Source: UBA4064 sp050179135 (GTDB lineage: Bacteria > Desulfobacterota > Desulfobacteria > Desulfobacterales > Desulfatirhabdiaceae). From it: a stretch of DNA of 33,709 nucleotides. Made by a program: the position numbers and the translations under genes. Below the pieces are notes generated by a model. It had not been told where the DNA came from. It did no database searches and saw nothing but the letters and a program-made list of their open reading frames with translations. Positions 22,894-30,325 of the stretch are shown one piece after another (position 1 is the first letter of the stretch; each line of letters starts with the position of its first letter). The DNA lies in assembly GCA_050179135.1 (NCBI GenBank), contig JBFXFK010000038.1:1-33709 (forward strand), given 5' to 3'.

Positions 22894-25245
22894 TCAGTCC
22901 GTCAGCCGGTTTTCCCGGACATCCATCTGATTTCGAAGGCCATCCACTATTTTTTTGGCGTCTTTCAGTGTGCTTTGAGTCAGAAGCTCATCCGCATACA
23001 GGGTTGCAACAGTTGTATTCATGTTATTGATGATCAGTTGAACACGGGGTAAAAACTGGGGATCCACACTCAGTCGCCGGATACCGATTCCAATAAAAAA
23101 CCAGATGTATTCCAGCTCATGGGCCAGCTCGCCACAGACCGAAATCGGCTTTGAATGAAGGTTGGCCGCTGCCACAATTTTGGCAAGTCCCCTCAAAACC
23201 GACGGATGGCAGGGCTGATAATATCGGGCCACTTTTTCATTGGTCCGGTCAACGGCCAGCATATATTGAACAAAATCATTGGTTCCGATGGAAAAAAAAT
23301 CAACTTCCCGGGCCAGTTCATCCATGATTTCAATAACAGAAGGGAGCTCGACCATCATGCCGATTTTGGGCGCCGGATGATGCGGCAGACCGCTTCGAAC
23401 CAGTGCATGGATGCAATCGGTTACAATCCCTCTGGCTTCGCGGTATTCATCCAGGGACGATATCATCGGAAACATGATCTGAATGGTTTTTGCATCTGCC
23501 GCAGCCCGAAGAATGGCCCGAATCTGGAATTCAAAAATCTGGGGATTGCCCAGGGAAAAACGAATGGATCGCATTCCCAGCTCCGGGTTGGCCTCTCCGG
23601 TGGCGTTGGAATAGGACAAAACCTTGTCACCACCGATATCAAGGGTGCGAATGGTGATGTCCTTTTCCGGCATTTCATCTATAAGCCGTTTGTACAAAAA
23701 AATCTGCTCTTCCTCGGACGGAAAACTGGACCGGATGATGAACGGAAACTCGGACCGGTACAAACCGATTCCCTCGGCTTTCAGGTCCTTGGCCAGGGGA
23801 AGCTCACTCAGCAGATTGATGTTGGCCATCAGCCGCACCCGCTGGCCATCCCGGGTAAATGTGGTCGGCGACATCATGTGGCTGAACGGAATGGCGACTT
23901 CCTGTATCCGGTTGCGGTTTTCAAACTGAAGAATCACATCCCGGGATGGTGCAACATAAATGTTGCCCATATCGGCATCCATCAGAATCTCTGTGTTTTC
24001 AGGAAGTTGAAGCAGTTCCGGACAGTCTGCGATGACGGCTGGAATTTTCATGGATCGGGCCAGAATGGACACATGGGATGTGATGCCGCCGCTGACCAGA
24101 ATGACACCCCGAACATCCTGGGAGGCCAGCTTTAAAATGTCGGACGGATAAAGCTCCCGGGCAATCACGATATGCTCCCGCCACTGATGATGCGGGAGCA
24201 GGGAATCCTGCTGCTTGAGATTTTCCAGCAGTCTGCCGGCCAGATCCTCGATATCCGATACCTTTTCCCGAAGATACATGTATGGGCTGGATGAAAACAT
24301 GGCGGTATACTTTCTGGCAACCGACTGAATGGCACGGGGTGGTGATATTCCGGAATCGATTCGGCCCAGAATTTCCGCATTGAAACGGGGATCTTTCAGC
24401 ATCATGAAATGGGCGGAAAAAATCAGGGATGCGCTTTCCGGAAGCCGTTCGGAAAAACGGGTTTGAAATTCCTTCAGTTGTTCCATCGTGGCCTGAAAAG
24501 CCCGGTGATAATCCGCCCGCGTGTAAGACATGTGATCATCAAAGTCCTCGGAAAGAAGCCATCCGTGACTTTTCCCGAAGCATGCGGACAGCGCATGGGC
24601 AAATCCGCTGCAGGCGCTTTGTCCTTTTATGAATTTCAGTTTTTCAGGAATCAGGGTCATCGGCGATGCATCGGAAATGCTGGTCATATCCATCAGCAGA
24701 CGGGCGTTTTCAATGGCGCTGGCCAGTTGTGACGCGATGGCTTTCAGGGTCATGATATCGATATCGTCAAAATAGTCTCTGGTTTCGTGCTGAACAACCA
24801 GAACACCGATATTTTGAATTCCCTTGAAAATGGGTACTGCCAGAAAGCTTTCGAACCGGTCCTCATCCGCAGCCTCAAAATACTTGAATTGGGGGCTGTG
24901 ACTGGCAGAGCCTTCATGAATGGGTTGTTGGCTCATCATGGCAGCGCCGACAAGGCCTTCGCCGGATTTCATCCGGATTTGACCGATGGCATTCGGGTTC
25001 AGGCCGACCGTTGCCCGAAGCACGATTTCAGATGTCTTGTCGTCATACAGGTAGATTGAGCAAACCGTGGCGGACAGGTGGCGCGCAACCCTTTCAACCG
25101 TACGCTGCAAAAAATTTTCGATGTTGCTGGCGCCTGTCAAAAGCGTCGACAGTTCACTGATATGGCATAACAGATTAAAATGATCAGAATTTTGAAGTGT
25201 TGTTTTTTTTATTGGATTCACTGTAACCATCCGGAAATCAGACAT
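22894..25245 (-). CDS. ptsP: PtsP: GAF-domain phosphoenolpyruvate-protein phosphotransferase (EI-Ntr)
   Basis: About 783 aa. A GAF domain (roughly residues 25-170) is followed by a complete PTS enzyme I. The phosphorylated His391 sits in GGITSHVSILARSMKIPAVI. The PEP-binding barrel has GIGLYRSEFPF, LDIGGDKVLSY, NPELGMRSIRFSL, the signature FFSIGTNDFVQYMLAVDR, and VCGELAHE with the catalytic Cys. EI-Ntr phosphorylates NPr in the nitrogen-related PTS, a regulatory rather than sugar-import chain. The start is uncertain: the ATG at 25245 overlaps the Nudix gene end by 8 bases, while one at 25230 follows it. Neither has a good ribosome binding site. The open frame further upstream lies inside the Nudix gene. 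Confidence 0.93.
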   Translation of the reverse strand: MSDFRMVTVNPIKKTTLQNSDHFNLLCHISELSTLLTGASNIENFLQRTVERVARHLSATVCSIYLYDDKTSEIVLRATVGLNPNAIGQIRMKSGEGLVGAAMMSQQPIHEGSASHSPQFKYFEAADEDRFESFLAVPIFKGIQNIGVLVVQHETRDYFDDIDIMTLKAIASQLASAIENARLLMDMTSISDASPMTLIPEKLKFIKGQSACSGFAHALSACFGKSHGWLLSEDFDDHMSYTRADYHRAFQATMEQLKEFQTRFSERLPESASLIFSAHFMMLKDPRFNAEILGRIDSGISPPRAIQSVARKYTAMFSSSPYMYLREKVSDIEDLAGRLLENLKQQDSLLPHHQWREHIVIARELYPSDILKLASQDVRGVILVSGGITSHVSILARSMKIPAVIADCPELLQLPENTEILMDADMGNIYVAPSRDVILQFENRNRIQEVAIPFSHMMSPTTFTRDGQRVRLMANINLLSELPLAKDLKAEGIGLYRSEFPFIIRSSFPSEEEQIFLYKRLIDEMPEKDITIRTLDIGGDKVLSYSNATGEANPELGMRSIRFSLGNPQIFEFQIRAILRAAADAKTIQIMFPMISSLDEYREARGIVTDCIHALVRSGLPHHPAPKIGMMVELPSVIEIMDELAREVDFFSIGTNDFVQYMLAVDRTNEKVARYYQPCHPSVLRGLAKIVAAANLHSKPISVCGELAHELEYIWFFIGIGIRRLSVDPQFLPRVQLIINNMNTTVATLYADELLTQSTLKDAKKIVDGLRNQMDVRENRLTD

Positions 25246-25792
25246 CTGAATTGTGTCGAGAGCTGTTTTGGAGAACCCGGGCTGCCAGACACAATCCGGC
25301 AATCGTTTTGGCATCCTGAATCTCACCGGAAAAAACCATATCCATTGCAGCCTTAAAGGCGATATCATGAACTTGGATGACCTCATCCACATCCAGATTC
25401 TGGGTGGACAGGGTCAGACCGGCTGCCAGGAACAGATGAATCCGCTCATCCGAATAGCCGGGAACCGGTGTAATTTCGCCCAGCCGGGTCCAGGATTGGC
25501 CGATATACCCGGTCTCTTCGGTCAGTTCCCGTTTGGCGCAAATCAGGGGGTCTTCAGGTCCGTCAAAGGTTCCGGCAGGAATTTCCCAGATGTCTCCGCC
25601 CACTGCATGGCGATATTGTCTCAGCAGAACCACGTTTCCGGAATTCAGAACCGGCACAATGGCCGATGCCCCGGGATGCCGGATGATATCGATGGTCATG
25701 TGCGTGTTGTTGGGAAGTGTAATTTCCTCGGCAGTCAATTCAAAGACCCGCCCTTTGTAAATGCTTGATCGTTTTTGAACCGAAATGGTCAT
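25238..25792 (-). CDS. Nudix hydrolase, ADP-ribose pyrophosphatase-like
   Basis: A 184-aa Nudix enzyme. The Nudix box is complete from Gly74 to Tyr96 (G-x5-E-x7-RE-L-x-EE-x-G), with catalytic Glu92/Glu93. The upstream VVLLRQYRHAVGGDIWEIPAG is typical of the ADP-ribose/GDP-mannose pyrophosphatase branch. These enzymes hydrolyse ADP-ribose or nucleotide sugars with Mg2+. The ATG at 25792 overlaps the amidohydrolase stop by 4 bases and has AAAGGA upstream. The longer open frame to 25933 belongs to that gene's shadow. It is the middle gene of a three-gene overlapping cluster. Confidence 0.93.
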   Translation of the reverse strand: MTISVQKRSSIYKGRVFELTAEEITLPNNTHMTIDIIRHPGASAIVPVLNSGNVVLLRQYRHAVGGDIWEIPAGTFDGPEDPLICAKRELTEETGYIGQSWTRLGEITPVPGYSDERIHLFLAAGLTLSTQNLDVDEVIQVHDIAFKAAMDMVFSGEIQDAKTIAGLCLAARVLQNSSRHNSDV

Positions 25793-27021
25793 GATAATCC
25801 TTTCAGTGTATGCAGACAGGCAGCAAGTTGATCCGGTGAGCCTTGAATGACTGTAAAGCAGGCCTGTTTTCCGGGTTGAATGCTGCCCAGATTCGAGATG
25901 CCCAATAGCCGCGCCCCGTTTTGGGTTGCGCATTGAACTGCTTTTGAGACGGAAAAACCCGCCTGCAGAAGCAGATTCAGTTCCTGTTTGGCAGAATCAC
26001 CATGAAACACGCCCATGCTTCCGGAATCGGTTCCCAGTGCAACCGGTACGCCCAGTTTGCCGGCCAGTTCGATCTGGGCGATCTGATGCTCCAGATTGCG
26101 CCGGGCCATGTCAGCTTCGATACTCCCGGATGAAAAGCAATTTGAATACGCATCCATGGTAACTGCCGTCGGGACCCAGGTAATCTGTTTGTCGGCCAGT
26201 CTTTCAAGATTGGCCCGGCCCATGAAAAATCCATGTTCAATGGAGCTGCATCCGGATTCGATTGCCATCCGAACCGGGAGTGTCCCATTGGCATGAACCA
26301 TGACCGGCAGCCCCATTTGGTTAGCACAAACAATTGCCGGTGTCATTTCCGATGCGGAGAACTGGGGTGGCGTCTCTTTTCCAAAGCGCGTCAGGCTGTT
26401 GAGACCCGAATTGACGATTTTGACATGATCCGGCCGAAAACCCGGCTTCTTCAGAGATTTGAGAATGGCTTCGGTCAGGGTTTCTCCGAGATCCGGACAG
26501 TCGCCGATCAGTTTTCCATACCGGCCCGATTGCCGCCAGGCTTTTCCCGCCGCTTTTATGTAAACCGGAGAATCGGATGACCGGCCGTTTTCATGTTTGA
26601 AAAGAAGTGTATGCGCCTCTCCGTCTCCCCCATCCCGGACAGCGGCAATCCCCCATCTGGCATGATCCCGAAGATGGGTGCGAATCGTTGCACATGCCTG
26701 CTGATAATCCGTTTTCAACTGGGCCTTTCGGATATCGGCATCCAAAGTGCCCGACATGGTCAGGTGAACATGGCAGTCAATCCATGACGGCATCAGGGTG
26801 CAGCCGGATAAATCCAGGATTTCGGGACATGTATCCGGATATTGGCGCACCGGGATATCATTCAGGCAGGTATAAATTCCGGAAATGATCCCGTCATGAA
26901 TATTAATCCATACATGTGACTGTGGTCTGTCGCCAGTTCCATCGATCAGCCATTCGGCCCCGATAATACCGTCAAGCGGGAGATTTTTTGTCATCAATTG
27001 GTTATCATGTTTTATTACCAT
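25789..27021 (-). CDS. Metal-dependent amidohydrolase (imidazolonepropionase-like)
   Basis: A 410-aa amidohydrolase-superfamily protein. Strand 1 supplies the HxH metal ligands His84 and His86 (DCHVHL). Further ligands are expected in VMVHANG, SIEHGFF and the Asp of GTDSGSMG. The N-terminal ~70 residues and the C-terminal ISNLGSIQPGKQACFTVI form the small beta-sandwich usual in this family. Substrates of relatives include cyclic ureides, dipeptides and hydantoins; the one here is unknown. No signal peptide is seen, so it is cytoplasmic. The first Met at 27021 has only a weak purine-rich site. The gene overlaps the Nudix start by 4 bases. Confidence 0.88.
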   Translation of the reverse strand: MVIKHDNQLMTKNLPLDGIIGAEWLIDGTGDRPQSHVWINIHDGIISGIYTCLNDIPVRQYPDTCPEILDLSGCTLMPSWIDCHVHLTMSGTLDADIRKAQLKTDYQQACATIRTHLRDHARWGIAAVRDGGDGEAHTLLFKHENGRSSDSPVYIKAAGKAWRQSGRYGKLIGDCPDLGETLTEAILKSLKKPGFRPDHVKIVNSGLNSLTRFGKETPPQFSASEMTPAIVCANQMGLPVMVHANGTLPVRMAIESGCSSIEHGFFMGRANLERLADKQITWVPTAVTMDAYSNCFSSGSIEADMARRNLEHQIAQIELAGKLGVPVALGTDSGSMGVFHGDSAKQELNLLLQAGFSVSKAVQCATQNGARLLGISNLGSIQPGKQACFTVIQGSPDQLAACLHTLKGLS

Positions 27022-27102
27022 TGCTTTTCTTCATACCATACCCCTTGGCAGGGGGCAACAGCTTCAATGATTCCGGGATGATTCCAGGACATGTAATTTC
27101 TG

Positions 27103-27131
27103 TTGATTGAACAATGAAATGATTTTATAGA
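27103..27131 (+). promoter_or_regulatory. Candidate promoter for the chemoreceptor operon
   Basis: TTGATT (27103-27108), a 17-base spacer, then TATAGA (27126-27131), about 40 bases before the chemoreceptor start codon. Both boxes are 4/6 matches to sigma-70 consensus. No flagellar sigma-28 element was recognised. Confidence 0.4.
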
Positions 27132-27170
27132 GTGAAACTTTGCTTTTAAATAACTTTAGGAGAGCCGCTC

Positions 27171-29015
27171 ATGTTAAACCAGATGAAACTTGGCGCCAGA
27201 TTGATGACATCGTTTGGCGGTTTGGCCGTCATCATGCTTCTGCTCGGGATTGCCGGTTATATTAATGCCGTAAGGGGAAATCAGTCTGTTGAAAACATTG
27301 CGATTGTCAGACTGCCCGGTGTGGACAGCCTGTTGACAATCAAGGAAAAAACGGGCGTGATCCAGGCTGCGCTACGGACCCTCAGCATTCCGGGTTTGAC
27401 AGGCGACATTCGTCAGCAGCAATATGATATTCTGTCATCGTCACGAAAAGAATACGCCGATGCCTGGAAAATATATGACCAGCTACCCCGGTCGTCGGAA
27501 ATGGCTGAAATCTGGCGGCAATTCGAGCAGGAGTGGCGGGCATGGGAAGCCGAAATTGAAAAGGCTGTCACAATCTGCAAGCAGGTGGATGAAACCGGCA
27601 TATCCGATCCCATGTTCATGGGCAGGCAGATCGAACAGTTTACCCAGGATCATTATCTTCTGATCAACAAGACCCTGCATATGATGCACACTGCCGGCCA
27701 GGCCGACATCATGGCCATGAAAAAAGCCCAGTTTGACGGCGGAACAGATCACGACGCATGTAGAGTGGGTAAATGGATAGCCGAATTTCAAACCAGCAAT
27801 GCCAGGATGAAACAAATCATCATGGCAATACCGGCGCCTCATGAGCAATTTCATGAAGCCATCGGGGAGATCAAAAAGGCCATCTCCCAGTTCAATCTGG
27901 GTGGCGCCCAGAATATCTATGACCAGAATATGATTCCGGCCATGCAGACCGTGTTCAGTCATTTCAACGATCTCCTGCGGATTGTGACGGAATCCAATCT
28001 GCTGTTCAATCAGGCCAGGGAACAGCTTCTGGGACCGGCAACCCAAAAACAGAAAATGGTCGCCCAGTCCCTGGACGAAATCATTCAAATCAATCGGGAC
28101 TTGGCCGCAAAAGAGTCCCGAAACGCGCAAAAACAGGCCAATCAGGCCAAATCCGTTTCACTGACTGCAACCCTCGTCGGCGTATTTTTGGCCATTGGCA
28201 TGGGCCTGTGGATGACGCGCGCCATTACCCGCCCCATCCGCCAGATCATGAACAGCCTGATCGAAGGTTCTGGCCAGGTCGCCACAGCCTCCAATCAGGT
28301 GTCGTCCGCCAGCCAGCTTCTGGCGGAAGGCGCCGGGCAACAGGCATCCGCCATCGAAGAGACATCCGCTTCCCTTGAGGAAATGTCCGCCATGATCCGG
28401 CAGAATGCCGGCATGGCCAATCAGGCTACTTCCACCATGAACGAGGTCTGTCAGTCGGCAGACAATGCCAACGCGCACATGGGCCAGTTGACACAGTCCA
28501 TGCATGACATTTCCATCGCCAGCCAGGAAACATCCAAGATCATTCGAACCATCGATGAGATTGCATTTCAAACCAATCTTCTGGCGCTGAATGCTGCGGT
28601 TGAAGCTGCCCGGGCCGGAGAAGCCGGCGCCGGATTTGCCGTAGTGGCCGATGAGGTGCGCAATCTGGCCATGCGGGCCGCAGATGCCGCAAAAAACACG
28701 GCGGATCTGATTGAGGGAACCGTTGAAAAAATTCAGGGGGGGTTGAATCTGGTCGAACAGACCAATCAGGCATTCGGACTGGTTTCCATCGGTGCATCCA
28801 GAGCATCTGACCTGATAAATGGTATTGCCGCGGCGTCCGGTCAACAGGATCAGGGCATTGGACAGATCAATTCTGCTATATCCGACATGGATCAGATCAT
28901 TCAGCAAAATGCAGCCAATGCGGAAGAATCGGCCAGTGCTTCCGAATCATTGTCGGCCGAGGCCATCGAGATGAAATCAATTGTGGCCCAATTGACAGAC
29001 ATGGTCGGAAACTGA
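27171..29015 (+). CDS. Methyl-accepting chemotaxis protein with CZB-like motif in its sensor domain
   Basis: A 614-aa chemoreceptor. Helix 1 spans ~14-34, a periplasmic helical domain ~35-335, helix 2 ~336-356 (ATLVGVFLAIGMGLWM), then HAMP, then a signalling domain with the hairpin tip EIAFQTNLLALNAAVEAARA and FAVVADEVRNLA. The periplasmic part contains His161, His194-x2-Cys197 followed by GKW, and His224/His228. This order resembles the chemoreceptor zinc-binding (CZB) domain, which is usually cytoplasmic. No C-terminal CheR-tethering pentapeptide is present. AGGAG lies 8 bases before the ATG. It is the first gene of a probable operon with the binding protein (20 bases downstream) and the hybrid kinase. 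Confidence 0.93.
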   Translation: MLNQMKLGARLMTSFGGLAVIMLLLGIAGYINAVRGNQSVENIAIVRLPGVDSLLTIKEKTGVIQAALRTLSIPGLTGDIRQQQYDILSSSRKEYADAWKIYDQLPRSSEMAEIWRQFEQEWRAWEAEIEKAVTICKQVDETGISDPMFMGRQIEQFTQDHYLLINKTLHMMHTAGQADIMAMKKAQFDGGTDHDACRVGKWIAEFQTSNARMKQIIMAIPAPHEQFHEAIGEIKKAISQFNLGGAQNIYDQNMIPAMQTVFSHFNDLLRIVTESNLLFNQAREQLLGPATQKQKMVAQSLDEIIQINRDLAAKESRNAQKQANQAKSVSLTATLVGVFLAIGMGLWMTRAITRPIRQIMNSLIEGSGQVATASNQVSSASQLLAEGAGQQASAIEETSASLEEMSAMIRQNAGMANQATSTMNEVCQSADNANAHMGQLTQSMHDISIASQETSKIIRTIDEIAFQTNLLALNAAVEAARAGEAGAGFAVVADEVRNLAMRAADAAKNTADLIEGTVEKIQGGLNLVEQTNQAFGLVSIGASRASDLINGIAAASGQQDQGIGQINSAISDMDQIIQQNAANAEESASASESLSAEAIEMKSIVAQLTDMVGN

Positions 29016-29035
29016 AAGCGATGCAAGGAGAGAAA

Positions 29036-30325
29036 ATGTCCTGCAAGCAGATGATTTCATTTGCTCTGGTCCTGATAGTGACAATCATTTCCGGACTGAC
29101 CGGATGTGAGACGCCAAAATCGGTTTTCAGGTGTACGGACCGATTGGGATGTATCGATATCACCTCCAAGGACCCGATCAAAATCGGCGTGATTCAGGCA
29201 CTGTCCGGCAATGTGGCGCCCCTTGGGCTGGAACAGATCAGGGGAATCGGCCTTGCCCTGGACAAATGGCAGGGAAAGTATCCAGAGCGCCCCATTGTGA
29301 TTCAGACAGAGGACAGCGGCTGTACGGAAGAAGGGGGCGCCAATGCAGCCCTTAAAATCATCGCGGATCCGCAAATCGCCGCCATATTGGGCACAACCTG
29401 TTCATCCGCAGCCGCTTCAGTATCAAAGGCCATGTCCGATGCGGGTCTGGTCATGATTTCCGGGAACAACAGTGCGCCTTTTCTGACATCCATCAACGGG
29501 AAACGGGCGCCGAACTGGCATCCCGGTTATTTTCGCACCGCCGCAAATGAAGAAACATCCGGTAAAACCGCAGCCCTGTATGCCTTCCATAAACTCGGAA
29601 TTCGAAAAGCGGCAACCATCCATGACGGCGACATTTACACCAGAGGACTGACCGACGGATTTGCAGCGACCTTTCTTCAGCTTGGCGGAGACATCGTATT
29701 GGCGGCATCCATCAACAAAGGTGATAATCAAATGCAGCCGGTTTTGAAAGCCGTTCTGAATTCAAGGGCGGAATTTCTTTTTTTTCCGCTGTTTCAGCCC
29801 GAGGGAAACCATATTCTTGAAGAAGCCAGACAGACCCCAGGATTTGAACACATCATCCTGATGAGTGATGGTGCGCTGATCGAAAGCTCATTTATCGAGG
29901 ATGTCAAAGAACTCGGAAAAGGCATGTATTTTGTGGGCCCTTCCAGCCCGGACGGGCCGGACGTCCACGCACTGGCCGCAGCTTACCAGGCCAAATATCA
30001 TGTATTGCCATCCACCAATTATTACCTCAGGGCGTATGATGCCGCATGTCTGCTGCTGGAAACCATTTGGAATACCGCCATACAGGAGACTGATGGAACC
30101 CTTCATATTGGCCGTCAGGCCCTGCGGGACGCCCTGTATGCCACACGTGACTTCAAGGGTGTCACCGGAAGCCTGACCTGCGATGAATTCGGTGATTGTT
30201 CACTTCCGGTTTTCAATGTTCTGCGGCTGGATGATCCGTCTGCCGGAATAGCGGGCCTGTTGTCCAACGTGATGTTTACGTATCGCCACAACAATCTCAC
30301 AGATCAGGCGGATGGGGACAATTGA
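29036..30325 (+). CDS. LivK-type periplasmic binding lipoprotein, kinase-associated
   Basis: A 429-aa type I periplasmic binding protein of the branched-chain amino acid/amide group. The N-terminal signal ends in lipobox LTGC, so it is membrane-anchored. A following pair of cysteines (FRCTDRLGCIDI) may form a disulfide. Lobe 1 begins IKIGVIQALSGNVAPLG, and a conserved AAILGTTCSSAAASV loop usually contacts the ligand. The ATG at 29036 is preferred over 29021 because AAGGAG lies directly before it. No ABC permease or ATPase gene accompanies it. Instead its stop overlaps the hybrid kinase start, which points to a sensory role like TorT with TorS. The ligand is unknown. Confidence 0.92.
   Translation: MSCKQMISFALVLIVTIISGLTGCETPKSVFRCTDRLGCIDITSKDPIKIGVIQALSGNVAPLGLEQIRGIGLALDKWQGKYPERPIVIQTEDSGCTEEGGANAALKIIADPQIAAILGTTCSSAAASVSKAMSDAGLVMISGNNSAPFLTSINGKRAPNWHPGYFRTAANEETSGKTAALYAFHKLGIRKAATIHDGDIYTRGLTDGFAATFLQLGGDIVLAASINKGDNQMQPVLKAVLNSRAEFLFFPLFQPEGNHILEEARQTPGFEHIILMSDGALIESSFIEDVKELGKGMYFVGPSSPDGPDVHALAAAYQAKYHVLPSTNYYLRAYDAACLLLETIWNTAIQETDGTLHIGRQALRDALYATRDFKGVTGSLTCDEFGDCSLPVFNVLRLDDPSAGIAGLLSNVMFTYRHNNLTDQADGDN

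Noticed and set aside
29036..30325. Binding protein as part of a branched-chain amino acid ABC importer
   Set aside because: No permease or ATPase gene is nearby and it is translationally coupled to a sensor kinase.
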